The notes beneath the pieces are model-generated. The model saw only the letters and a list, made by a program, of their open reading frames with translations, had not been told where the DNA came from and searched no databases. A program made the translations under genes and the position numbers. From Maribacter litopenaei (GTDB lineage Bacteria > Bacteroidota > Bacteroidia > Flavobacteriales > Flavobacteriaceae), in assembly GCF_025244665.1 (NCBI RefSeq), contig NZ_CP104205.1, forward strand, positions 3,469,001 through 3,533,000: a DNA stretch of 64,000 bases. Direction: 5' to 3'. Positions 30,735 through 40,444 of this stretch are shown in pieces (positions within the stretch are counted from its first letter, which is position 1; each line of letters opens with the position of its first letter).

Positions 30735-31591
30735 ATGAGAAACCTGATATATACATTATTATTCCTTTTCATTTCCGTTCCTATTATTTCGCAGGAAGAG
30801 GATGCAAAGGAAAAGGAGAGGGCTTTGAGGACCTCTACCAATCTCACATGGGATGGAAATAAAAATCTATCCGAAAACAACTTTGTACAAGCCGAAGTAG
30901 ATTACAGAAAGGCCATTGCAAAAAGTCCTGAAAATGCTGCGGCTCCTTATAACCTTGGTACCGCATATTATAACAATGAAACTTACAGTGAAGCATTTGG
31001 ACGGTTTAAGGAAGCTGGGGAAGTAGCCACTTCCAAAAAGGAAAAACATAAGGCATACCATAATATGGGCAATGTTTTTATGAAACGAAAAGACTATCCA
31101 AAGGCCGTTGAAGCTTACAAGGAGGCGTTAAGAAATGACCCTACGGACGATGAAACCCGTTACAATCGGCCCTAGCAAAGGAAATGCAAAAAAAGGAGGA
31201 AGAGGAAAACAAGGACAAGAACGACGAAAATAAGGATCAGCAAGACCAAGAGGATAAAAAAGACCAAGATCAAAATAAAGAAGGGGATAATAAAGACGAT
31301 CAGAATCAAGACAATAAAGATCAAGGTGAAGATGGGAATGAAGGAGATAAGGGAGATGAAAATAAGGATGAAAACAAAGAAGGGGATGGTGATCAAAAAG
31401 AGGAGCAGAATAAGAAACCCGAGCAAGGAGACCAACCTCAGGACCAACCTCAACGAAAACCAAATCAGCTTTCAAAGCAACAAGTAGAAAACTTATTGAG
31501 GGCTATGCAAAATGCCGAAAAACAGGTTCAGGAAAAAATAGATGCCAAAAAGGTGAAAGGCGCAAAAGTGAAAAACGAAAAAGACTGGTAG
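30735..31591 (+). CDS. batC: BatC, TPR protein with acidic linker (one frameshift)
   Basis: About 285 aa. Signal peptide (LIYTLLFLFISVPIIS), three TPR-like repeats (QAEVDYRKAIAKSPENAAAP, YSEAFGRFKEAGEVA, YPKAVEAYKEALRNDPTDDE), then a roughly 90-residue run composed almost only of K, D, E, Q, N and G, and a C-terminal helix (QQVENLLRAMQNAEKQVQEK). The frame between TPRs and linker is restored at 31166-31169 (TCGG for TCTGG, giving RYNLALAKEM). Expected to be periplasmic and to scaffold the Bat proteins. Confidence 0.88.
31184..31470 (+). repeat. Purine-rich low-complexity tract coding the BatC linker
   Basis: Roughly 290 bp of almost pure A/G codons (GAT, AAA, GAA, AAG, CAG, AAT) coding Lys/Asp/Glu/Gln/Asn, with imperfect short repeats such as DQNQDNKDQ and GDKGDENKDENKEGDGD. 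Strong strand asymmetry creates a long but meaningless Leu/Ile/Phe-rich frame on the opposite strand. Confidence 0.8.
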
Positions 31592-31601
31592 ACAAAGATC
31601 A

Positions 31602-33380
31602 ATGATTAAAAGACTTTTTTTCTCGGTTCCATTATTCTTCTTCATTCTGTCCATGCAAGGACAGGAAGGGGATGCCGTAACCTTTGAAATGAAGTTGAGC
31701 AAACCAAAACTGGGGCTGAATGAACGTCTCAGGGTTGACTTCACCATGAACAAGGACGGTGATAACTTTAATCCCCAGATTTTAGTGGATTTCGAGTGTT
31801 AATGGGTCCTTCACAATCCATCAGTTCTTCCTGGATCAATGGGGTGAGAAGTTATTCCAAGACCTATTCCTACACCTTGGCACCAACTGCAAAAGGTACA
31901 TTTACCATTGATCAGGCGACCATTGTCATTGCTGGTAAAACGTATAAATCCCTACCAAAGGAAATAGAAGTGACCGCGGCGGTCGATAAACCAAGTGATC
32001 AGATGACCGCAGAAGATGTAGCGGATGAAAACCTTCATTTGGTTGCAGAGGTTTCGAAAAACAACCCCTATCTAAACGAGGCGATCAGTGTGGTCTACAA
32101 GCTTTATGTAAGTCCTAATATAAGCGTTTCCAATTATCAACCTTTGGATAATCCAACGTATAATAATTTTTGGAGCCAGGATATTAAAGTTTCTAGGTTG
32201 ACGGCACAGAATGGAACCTATCAAGGGAAGCCCTACCGGTATGTCGTTTTAAAAAGGGTGGTACTATATCCACAAAAGGTAGGTAAATTGGAAATAGAGC
32301 CCCTATCCTTGGACGTAACTGTAGATGTTCCAACGAGCAGAAGGGACTTCTTTGGTGGTAGAATCTATTCCCAAACAAATAAAACGGTTTCAGCCGGAAA
32401 TCGGGTCATTGATGTAAAAAACCTTCCAACTGCCAATCAACCGGTAAATTTCACGGGTGCCGTTGGTGAGTTCGATTTTTCGGTAAATACCACAAAAACA
32501 GATCTCAACGCCACAGAATCCCTACAAGCAACCGTTGAAGTAAGTGGCAAGGGAAACCTAAAATTGTTCAAACTTCCTGAACCGGAACTTCCCAGCTCCT
32601 TGGAAGTATATGAGCCAGAATTTACCGAGGATGTAAGAACCAACCTAAGTGGTATGCAAGGAAAGGTAAGTAATAGTTATACGATTGTACCTTCTTTCAG
32701 GGGTAAGTATCCAATTCCCGCCATCTCATTTAGTTTCTTTAATCCAAAAACGGAAAGATATGAGACCCTAAATTCAGAAGAAATCATAATCAATGTTCTT
32801 GAAGGTCCCAACAATGGTAGTAACCTTTCAAATCCAGCTGTTGGACAACCTAATAAACAACAAGTGGTTGCCACTGGTAATCAGTTCAATTTCATAAAAC
32901 TTACCCCCAACCTCTCGAAGATAGGTACTTCGTACTTCTTTGGTTCTACCAACTATTATTTGTGGCTTTTTGTCCCTTTATTATTCATTCCTTTGGCAAT
33001 ATTCCTTCGAAAGAAAAGGGATGCCATTGCTGAAGATGTAGTGGGAAATAAGGTTAAACGTGCTAATAAATTGGCCGGAAAATATCTTTCAGCCGCAAGA
33101 AAGGAACTTGGCAACAAGGATGCTTTTTACATTGCCTTGGAAAGGGCCTTGCATAATTACCTAAAAGCAAGATTAAAAATAGAGACCTCTGAATTCAGCA
33201 AGGATAAAATTTCAGAATTATTATTGAAAAAAGGGATTGATGAACCTACCATATCAGAGTTTATAGGGTTGTTGAAGAATTGTGAAGCGGCCGAGATATA
33301 GTCCGTTTTCAAAGGTAGAGATGCAACGGGACTACGACAAAGCAAGTGAAGTAATCTCATTAATGGATAAACAATTTTAG
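31602..33380 (+). CDS. batD: BatD, oxygen-tolerance protein (two frame errors)
   Basis: About 592 aa. Signal peptide (LFFSVPLFFFILSMQGQ), then three or more Ig-like beta domains: LSKPKLGLNERLRVDFTM, SSSWINGVRSYSKTYSYTL, YQPLDNPTYNNFWSQDI, NTTKTDLNATESLQATVEVS; a transmembrane helix (YYLWLFVPLLFIPLAIFL) and a cytoplasmic helical tail. Frame errors at 31773-31779 (one base missing before CCAGA; NPPDFSGF expected) and 33291-33296 (CCGAGA for CCAGA; repaired tail RYSPFSKVEMQRDYD… ends at 33380, 2 bp before batE). Matches the BatD family architecture. Confidence 0.9.
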
Positions 33381-33382
33381 AT

Positions 33383-34144
33383 ATGTTCAAAAAATTATCC
33401 ATACTATTTGGTCTTTTAATAGGGTTCTTAGGTAATGCCCAAAATGAGGCCCTTTTTAATCAGGCAACGGAGGCGTATAACAGCGGTGAATATGAAAAGG
33501 CCATTGAAGCGTACATGTCCATTTTGGAAAAAAACGAACATTCCGCAGCTTTGTACTACAACCTTGGGAACGCCTACTATAAATTAAACGAAATACCAGA
33601 GAGCATCTATTATTATGAGAAATCGCTTCTATTAAATCCAGATGACCAAGAAGTGAAAACAAACTTGGGATATGCCCAAAATATGACACTAGATGCCATA
33701 GACACCCTACCACAAACGGGATTTTCGAGACTTTATAAAGGCATTACATCAAAACTGACCTATGACCAATGGGCGTATATCAGCATAGTGTGTATGATTC
33801 TATTTGTATTGTTATATATAGCCTTTTATTACAATCAATATTCCACAAAAAAAAGGTTTGCCTTTATCGGAAGTTTAATTGCGCTTTTTTTGTGTATCGT
33901 TTTCATTGTTTTTGCTTCTATAGAAATGAATGCGTTCAATGCGGATAATCCAGCTATTATATTTGCCGATGAAGTTGCTGTAAGCTCCGAGCCTAATGAA
34001 TCCAGTGATGATATTTTCACATTACACTCCGGAACAAAAGTGAATGTGTTGGACAGTCTGAACAACTATCGGAAAATTAGGCTTTCCGATGGAAAAACAG
34101 GCTGGATGCTGGCCGATGAACTTAAAATTCTAAAAGATTTTTAG
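33383..34144 (+). CDS. batE: BatE, TPR/SH3-like protein
   Basis: A 253-residue protein, last gene of the bat operon. Signal peptide (LSILFGLLIGFLGNAQ), TPR repeats (NSGEYEKAIEAYMSILEKN, LYYNLGNAYYKLNEIPESIY), two transmembrane helices (AYISIVCMILFVLLYIAFYY and LIALFLCIVFIVFASI), and a C-terminal bacterial SH3-like domain (SSDDIFTLHSGTKVNVL…YRKIRLSDGKTGWM). No frame error even though two CCAGA sites (33596 and 33636) occur in it. Confidence 0.88.
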   Translation: MFKKLSILFGLLIGFLGNAQNEALFNQATEAYNSGEYEKAIEAYMSILEKNEHSAALYYNLGNAYYKLNEIPESIYYYEKSLLLNPDDQEVKTNLGYAQNMTLDAIDTLPQTGFSRLYKGITSKLTYDQWAYISIVCMILFVLLYIAFYYNQYSTKKRFAFIGSLIALFLCIVFIVFASIEMNAFNADNPAIIFADEVAVSSEPNESSDDIFTLHSGTKVNVLDSLNNYRKIRLSDGKTGWMLADELKILKDF

Positions 34145-34214
34145 CCCTATTAAAGAGATTTCACAGGCATTCCCTCTATATTATGTATATTAGTGAGAAG
34201 CAAACCTAACAAAA

Positions 34215-34514
34215 TTGAAATCACTTCTTATTTATTTTTTGTCCTTTTCCTTAATGGTTGCCATACTTGCCCCTTCTATTGGTACAATATTGGAGCTCGA
34301 TAAAAGTGGTCAATGGGTTATGGATGTAAACGAAGAAGAGGAAAACAATAACCAGGAGACCAGTGAGTTCCTGGAAAAACAGTTAATAGATAATTCACTT
34401 CAAGCTGATTTGGGTATGCTACTCCTAAATAAGTCACTTCTATTTGATAAGAATAGGATTGAAATCATCACATCTAACGATATAGAAGTTTCTTTACCTC
34501 CTCCTAAGCTATAG
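34215..34514 (+). CDS. Small hypothetical exported protein
   Basis: 99 residues from a TTG start. N-terminal hydrophobic segment (LLIYFLSFSLMVAILAPSIG) looks like a signal sequence; the rest is acidic (NEEEENNNQETSEFLEKQL). No family recognised. Placed between batE and the SulP gene, not obviously part of either unit. Confidence 0.45.
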   Translation: MKSLLIYFLSFSLMVAILAPSIGTILELDKSGQWVMDVNEEEENNNQETSEFLEKQLIDNSLQADLGMLLLNKSLLFDKNRIEIITSNDIEVSLPPPKL

Positions 34515-34590
34515 GTTGATTTTTTAATACTGATAATTCTAAAATTAACCTGTCTTCCCTATAGGGCAGACTTAAAGTTTTCAATAAACT

Positions 34591-36184
34591 ATGTTCAAAC
34601 ATTTAAAAAGCGATCTTCCAGCAAGTATCGTAGTATTCTTTGTAGCCCTGCCTCTTTGTTTAGGTATTGCTTTAGCCAGTGGTGCACCTTTGTTTTCTGG
34701 TTTAATTGCAGGTATTATAGGAGGTATTGTTGTAGGTGCCCTTAGCGGTTCCAATATTGGTGTAAGTAGTCCCGCGGCAGGTCTTGCCGCCATCGTTCTT
34801 ACAGCCATTGGTGCCCTTGGTGGATATCAAAATTTTTTGGTGGCTGTTGTACTAGGCGGTGTTATTCAACTAGTTTTTGGAATCCTGAAAGCCGGTATCA
34901 TTGGGTATTATTTTCCATCTTCCGTCATCAAGGGAATGTTAACCGGCATTGGTATCATCATTATATTAAAACAAATTCCCCATTTTTTTGGCTATGATTC
35001 CGATCCTGAAGGTGACTTTGCTTTTTTTCAAGTAGATGGTGAAAATACTTTCAGCGAAATATTGAATACAGTGAATAATATCAGTCCAGGAGCAACTTTA
35101 ATCGCAATAATAGGATTGGCCATATTGATTCTTTGGGACAGCGTATTGACCAAGAAGTCAAAAATTTTTCAGCTCATTCAGGAATCGGTAGTGGCAGTTG
35201 CTGTTGGAATAATTTATTATCTGTCAACAGCCGACCATGAAGTGCTAGGTATCTCAAAAGAACATTTGGTAAGTGTTCCGGTACCGGAGAACTTAACTTC
35301 CTTTTTTGGACAATTTAGTTTTCCTAACTTTTCAGCGATTACCAATCCACAAATTTGGGTTACCGGTTTTACCATAGCTTTAGTGGCAAGTTTGGAGACC
35401 TTATTATGTGTCGAGGCCACAGATAAATTAGACCCCTATAAAAATGTGACCCCCACAAACAGGGAATTATTGGCTCAAGGTACAGGCAATATCATCTCAG
35501 GTCTGATCGGTGGATTACCTATAACACAGGTAATCGTCCGAAGTTCAGCCAATATTCAATCTGGCGGTAGAACCAAACTTTCCGCTATAATTCATGGTTT
35601 TTTTCTTTTGTTCTCCGTAATTCTTATTCCTACAGTTCTAAATATGATTCCCTTATCGGTTCTGGCGGCCATTTTATTTATTGTGGGCTACAAGTTGGCA
35701 AAACCTGCATTGTTCAAAAAAATGTATGACTTGGGCTGGAAACAATCCATTCCATTCTTTGTAACGGTAATCGGAATTATTTTCACAGACCTACTTATTG
35801 GGATAGGACTTGGATTGTGTGTGGGAATATTTGTTATCCTATTAAAAAGCTATCAGAATTCCCATTTCTTGCGAAAAGAGAAAAATACTGATGGTAAGGA
35901 TATTATTAAAATGACACTGGCGGAAGAGGTTACTTTTTTTAACAAAGGTGCTATTCTCAAAGAATTAGAGAGCATTCCAGTAAAACACGTACTTAGAAAT
36001 TGATAAATTAAACACCCGTTACTTGGATTATGATATCATTGAAATCCTTGAGGATTTTAGGTACAAAGCCAAGGAACGTAATATAGATATTAAATTATTA
36101 TCAAAAAGAGGGATTGTCGAGAACCCACAAAGTTTTATTGAGTTTTTTAGACCCGATTCAAAATCATCATCGAGTGTTACTTAA
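34591..36184 (+). CDS. SulP-family anion transporter (one frameshift)
   Basis: About 530 aa SulP permease with a C-terminal STAS domain. The membrane part shows the family opening ASIVVFFVALPLCLGIALAS, GIIGGIVVGALSGSNIGVSSP, and NRELLAQGTGNIISGLIGGLP. The frame ends early at 36003; reading the CTTAGA at 35992-35997 as a damaged site one base shorter restores the STAS segment EIDKLNTRYLDYDIIEILED and a stop at 36184. Bacteroidota members of this branch often accompany carbonic anhydrase and are suspected bicarbonate transporters; two beta-carbonic anhydrases follow directly here. Confidence 0.85.
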
Positions 36185-36198
36185 TTTAAAAAAATACT

Positions 36199-36825
36199 AT
36201 GAAAGCACATACAAGAGAAACGCAGGCAACAATGACTCCGGAAAAGTCATTGCAATTTTTAAAGGAAGGAAACCAGCGATTTCAGAACAACCTTAAAGCG
36301 AACAGGAACCTTTTGGAACAGGTGAACGATACCAGTGAGGGCCAGTTCCCTTTTGCTACCATTTTGAGCTGTATAGACTCCCGTGTATCGGCGGAATTGG
36401 TGTTTGACCAAGGATTGGGTGATATTTTCAGTGTTAGGATTGCAGGTAATTTTGCGAACGAAGATATTCTAGGTAGCATGGAGTTTGCCTGTAAATTGGC
36501 GGGTACAAAACTTGTCGTTGTGTTAGGGCATACTAGTTGCGGTGCCATAAAAGGTGCCTGTGACCATGCCGGATTAGGAAATCTCACAGCATTGATCAAT
36601 AAAATTGAACCGGCGGTCGCCGCTGTCAAGGAACCCACAGATGAAAGTAAAAGAAATTCTTCCAACCTTGAGTTCGTGGACGCCGTATCTGCAAAAAATG
36701 TAGAAATAACCATTGAGAACATTAGACAGCGCAGTAGGGTTTTGGCTGACATGGAAGAAAATGGGGAAATCATGATAGTGGGTGCTATGTACGATATCTC
36801 TTCAGGAGCCGTAGAGTTTTACTAA
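36199..36825 (+). CDS. Beta-carbonic anhydrase, copy 1
   Basis: A 208-residue zinc enzyme interconverting CO2 and bicarbonate. Zinc ligands and catalytic dyad: CIDSRVSAELVFDQG (Cys and Asp-Arg) and VVLGHTSCGAIKGAC (His and Cys). Lies 14 bp after the SulP stop, so probably in one transcript with it. Intact frame. Confidence 0.93.
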   Translation: MKAHTRETQATMTPEKSLQFLKEGNQRFQNNLKANRNLLEQVNDTSEGQFPFATILSCIDSRVSAELVFDQGLGDIFSVRIAGNFANEDILGSMEFACKLAGTKLVVVLGHTSCGAIKGACDHAGLGNLTALINKIEPAVAAVKEPTDESKRNSSNLEFVDAVSAKNVEITIENIRQRSRVLADMEENGEIMIVGAMYDISSGAVEFY

Positions 36826-36840
36826 AAAATATTCATAAAG

Positions 36841-36870
36841 AAAGGCCAATGTAACTTACATTGGCCTTTT
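36841..36870 (+). terminator. Terminator between the carbonic anhydrase genes
   Basis: AAAGGCCAATGTAA (36841-36854) pairs perfectly with TTACATTGGCCTTT (36856-36869) followed by T. Confidence 0.85.
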
Positions 36871-36913
36871 CTATTTCAGAATGGATTATCTTTCAAAGGA
36901 ATAATGCTCTTCT

Positions 36914-37548
36914 ATGGCTTCAGATTACTTGAACAAAATATTTGAAAACAATAAAAAATGGATTCAGGATAAATTATCCCTGCAACCTAACTACTTCGAT
37001 GAACTTGGTAAAGGACAAAACCCGAATCCCTATATATAGGCTGTTCCGACAGCCGGGTAACGGCAGAAGAACTTATGGGTTTAGATCCAGGTGAGGTATT
37101 TGTTCATCGGAATATTGCCAATATGGTCATTAACATTGACCTAAATACGATGTCCGTAGTCGAGTATGCCGTGGAGCATTTGAAAGTAAGCCACCTCGTG
37201 GTTTGTGGCCATTATGCCTGTGGTGGTGTCAAGGCTGCCATGCAGTCTGCTGATTTGGGGATTTTAAATCCATGGTTGCGTTGTATTAGGGATGTATACA
37301 GGCTACATAAGGAAGAACTGAATGCCATTGAGGATGAGGAAAAAAAATACGATCGTCTGGTCGAATTGAATGTTCAGGAACAATGTGTCAATCTCATTAA
37401 AACTGCGGTGGTACAAAAAGCGTATCGGCAAAGGGAACTTACGGTTCATGGATGGGTATTTAATGTCCACACGGGAGAGCTCATTGACCTTAATATAGAT
37501 TTTGAGGGTATTCTAAAGGAAATTATGGAAATATATCATTTGGATTAA
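36914..37548 (+). CDS. Beta-carbonic anhydrase, copy 2 (one frameshift)
   Basis: About 212 aa. Start at MASDYLNKIFENNKKWIQDK (36914). Zinc and catalytic motifs: GCSDSRVTAEELMGLDPGEV, VVCGHYACGGVKAAM. The first motif and the N-terminus lie in another frame unless CCGA at 37022-37025 is read as CCAGA (GQNPEFLYIGCSDSR). It differs clearly from copy 1 (longer, different insert LNAIEDEEKKYDRL), and resembles the Can/CynT type. A terminator separates it from copy 1, so it may be expressed separately. Confidence 0.9.
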
Positions 37549-37616
37549 ATGAGTCCGAACACTATTTGTTGAATATCTTAATCTATAAAAACACAGTCTA
37601 CCTATTCTAAAAGTTT

Positions 37617-37624
37617 TAAATTTG
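37617..37624 (+). promoter_or_regulatory. Putative -7 box of pheS
   Basis: TAAATTTG fits TAnnTTTG exactly, 18 bp before the pheS ATG. No clear -33 TTTG at the usual distance, so the promoter call is tentative. Confidence 0.4.
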
Positions 37625-37642
37625 CCCCTCTAATCAAGCATT

Positions 37643-38662
37643 ATGATTGATAAAATAAAGGAGCAGATTGCCGAAGTATCCTCTTTTACTGCTGACAATA
37701 TGGAAGCTGTAGAAGCTTTCAGAATTAAATATTTAGGTAAAAAAGGGATATTAAATGACTTCTTTGCAGCGTTTAAAAATGTTCCCAACGAGCAGAAAAA
37801 AGAATTCGGCCGAGACTATCAACCAGTTGAAACAGGCTGCGACCGAGAAAGTTGATCAGTTGAAACAAACTTTGGAAAGCAATGCATCCGAAGAAAAATT
37901 GTTCGGTGATCTTACCGGACCTGGAAATCCGACTGAGTTAGGGGCCCGACATCCAATATCCATAGTCAAGAATAAAATTATAGATATATTTTCCGGAATA
38001 GGGTTCAACGTTTCAGAAGGGCCTGAAATTGAGGATGATTGGCATAATTTTACCGCTCTGAACTTGCCGGAATATCACCCAGCTCGTGATATGCAGGATA
38101 CTTTTTTCGTGCAAACCAATCCGGACATCCTACTAAGAACGCACACTTCATCGGTCCAGGTGCGGTACATGGAAAACAACAAGCCACCTATTAGGACAAT
38201 TTCTCCAGGACGGGTTTACAGGAACGAAGCAATTTCGGCAAGATCCCACTGCTTCTTTCACCAAGTAGAAGGCTTATATATTGACAAGGATGTATCCTTT
38301 GCCGATTTAAAACAGACTCTACAATATTTTACCACGGAACTATTTGGAAAATCAAAAATAAGGCTTCGTCCTTCCTATTTTCCCTTTACCGAGCCCAGTG
38401 CAGAAGTCGATGTTTATTGGGGATTGGAAACTGAAACCGATTATAAAATGACCAAGGGTACTGGTTGGTTGGAAATCATGGGATGTGGTATGGTGAATCC
38501 AAACGTTCTTAAGAATTGCCAAATAGATCCGAAGTATATTCAGGTTTTGCATTTGGAATGGGGATAGATAGGATTGCTCTATTATTACACCAAATTAGTG
38601 ACATTCGTTTGTTGAGCGAGAACGATCTACGCTTTTTAGAGCAATTTAAAAGCGCACTGTAG
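37643..38662 (+). CDS. pheS: Phenylalanyl-tRNA synthetase alpha subunit (two frame errors)
   Basis: Catalytic alpha subunit, about 340 aa, charging tRNA-Phe. N-terminal helical part ([19 protein letters not shown]), [20 protein letters not shown], class-II motif 2 region [20 protein letters not shown], and motif 3 [19 protein letters not shown] with the usual ending [12 protein letters not shown]. Frame errors at 37810-37815 (CCGAGA for CCAGA, FGQTINQLKQ expected) and 38529-38532 (CCGA for [17 protein letters not shown] expected). As pheS is essential, these breaks are strong evidence that the frame errors are not biological. Confidence 0.95.
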
Positions 38663-38690
38663 CTATTTATCTTTTCTTAAAACCAATTTC

Positions 38691-39086
38691 TTGAAAAAAG
38701 ACATAGAAATACCGATTGCCAAGGATGTTTATATTGCCCTTGTTCATGAATGGAACGAGGAATTTTCATCCAAGGACTGGAACGCCTATATCATCAATAA
38801 TAGGAAAACCCCTATTGAGATGGCCCTTATCGTTTCTAAAGGATATGACGAGCAAGTTAAAACCTCTACCATGCGGCATGCTATTGGGGTTGTAGCTCCT
38901 AAATCCTTTGAAAAGGTGGAATTGATCCAAGAAGAAGTACTGCGACTGAACAATGAGTTTTTTGTTACCTATTATGCGGACAACAAACTATATGAAAAAA
39001 GATTTCTATTTGAAAAAGGAACCGTTAGCGAACGCAACCTTATTCACATTCCATTGATAGAAAAGGATGGGATATTCGCAAAATAA
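38691..39086 (+). CDS. Conserved hypothetical protein
   Basis: A 131-residue soluble protein from a TTG start (MKKDIEIPIAKDVYIALVHE). Beta-rich with conserved-looking SSKDWNAYIINNRKTPIEM and STMRHAIGVVAPKSFEKVEL segments. No family recognised beyond a likely flavobacterial conserved protein. 28 bp after pheS on the same strand. No frame error. Confidence 0.6.
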   Translation: MKKDIEIPIAKDVYIALVHEWNEEFSSKDWNAYIINNRKTPIEMALIVSKGYDEQVKTSTMRHAIGVVAPKSFEKVELIQEEVLRLNNEFFVTYYADNKLYEKRFLFEKGTVSERNLIHIPLIEKDGIFAK

Positions 39087-39245
39087 CCCTTGTTTTTGAA
39101 CTCATAATTATCATGTTGATAATTTTACCCTTTTATAATTATATTTTAAAAATATTAATTACCTGATTTTTACATTATTAGGATAGGAATTGGACGATTC
39201 TAGTTTTAAATTAGTCTCTATAGCTAATTAAACCATATAGAACTA

Positions 39246-40440
39246 ATGGAAACAGGAAAATTAAATCGTAGAAACTGGTTAAAGACAGGGTTGCTCACAG
39301 CAGGAGGTATTACTTTATTTCCGCATTTAGGTATCTCTGAGGTTCCTAAAACATATATTCCTTTGGATGCAAAAGGAAACGCCTTATACAGCCCCTTTTT
39401 CAAGGAGTTCGTACCCAAGGAATTTCCTGAGGAATCTAAACTTTTGGCAAAGTTGAATGCCAATGAAAACCCTTATGGGCCATCACCAAAGGCGGTTGAG
39501 GCTCTCAATAATGTGGCTACAAAAGGTAATCGATATGCCTGGCGAGAGTTGTTTGACCTTGTAGATAAAATCGCTGCCGAAGAGGGCGTAAGTCCAAAGA
39601 ATATAATGATGGGGCCAGGGTCTTCCGATCTTCTCGGAAAAAACAGGTATGATCCTTTTCCTAAATGGCGGCAACGTTGTTTCGGCAGATCCATCCTATA
39701 TGTCCTTAATGCAGGTAGCACAAGCAACCGGGGCCAGTTGGAAGCCTGTTCCATTAAAAGATGACTGGTCACATGATTTGAAGGCTATGGAAGATGCCAT
39801 AGACTCCGAAACAAAACTCGTTTATATATGTAACCCCAACAATCCAACTGGTAGTATAACCGACAGCAAAGAATTGTTGGATTTCTGCTCTAGAGTTTCA
39901 GAGAAAGTCCCTGTTTTTGTAGACGAAGCTTACTTGGCATTCCTAGAAGATGGGGCCAAACAAAGTATGGTTAGCCTTATCAATGAAGGTAAGGACGTAA
40001 TAATTGCCAGGACTTTTTCAAAAATCCATGGCATGGCAGGGCTTCGTGTTGGTTATATAGTGGCACAGGAGTCTACATTGGAAAAAATTCAAAAAATTAC
40101 CAGGGGCGGTATGGGTATATCCTATACTTCGATTTTTGCCGCCCTTGCTAGTATGGATGATAAGGCGTTTCAAGATTCTTCTCGTGAAAAAAATGCTGCG
40201 GCAAGGGAATATGTTTATAAAAGTCTATCAAAATTGGGATATGACTATGTTCCATCCCATACAAGCTTCATCATATTTCCAATAGAAATGGACGGTAAGC
40301 TTTTCTTGGAAAAAATGAGTGAGAAACAGGTTGGTGTAAGAGCTTTTGAATTTATGGGCAAAAATTGGTGTAGAGTTAGTATGGGCACCATGGAAGAAAT
40401 GAAAATTTTCACTGCTGCACTTACAGACGTTTTGGCTTAA
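39246..40440 (+). CDS. PLP aminotransferase (HisC-like) with Tat signal (one frameshift)
   Basis: About 398 aa fold-type I aminotransferase resembling histidinol-phosphate aminotransferase. PLP motifs: NANENPYGPSPKAV, YICNPNNPTGS, VFVDEAYLAF, and the Schiff-base lysine in ARTFSKIHGMAGLRVGY. It starts with a twin-arginine-like leader (NRRNWLKTGLLTAGGITL), unusual for cytoplasmic amino-acid metabolism; such exported HisC-like enzymes occur in Bacteroidota. Frame error at 39632-39637 (TCTCGG for TCTGG; SSDLLEKTGMILF expected). No his genes nearby, so histidine synthesis is unlikely. Confidence 0.85.
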
Positions 40441-40444
40441 AAAC

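Noticed and set aside
31172-31475. Long Leu/Ile/Phe-rich frames opposite the BatC linker
   Set aside because: They are the reverse complement of a purine-rich coding tract; composition alone keeps them open.
36114-36296. Short frame between SulP and carbonic anhydrase
   Set aside because: It lies out of frame across the repaired SulP STAS tail and the start of the carbonic anhydrase; no independent support.
37643-38662. Programmed frameshifting or pseudogenes in pheS and other housekeeping genes
   Set aside because: No slippery heptamer or stimulatory structure is shared; breaks vary between +1 and -1 and track the CCAGA pentamer, including in essential genes.
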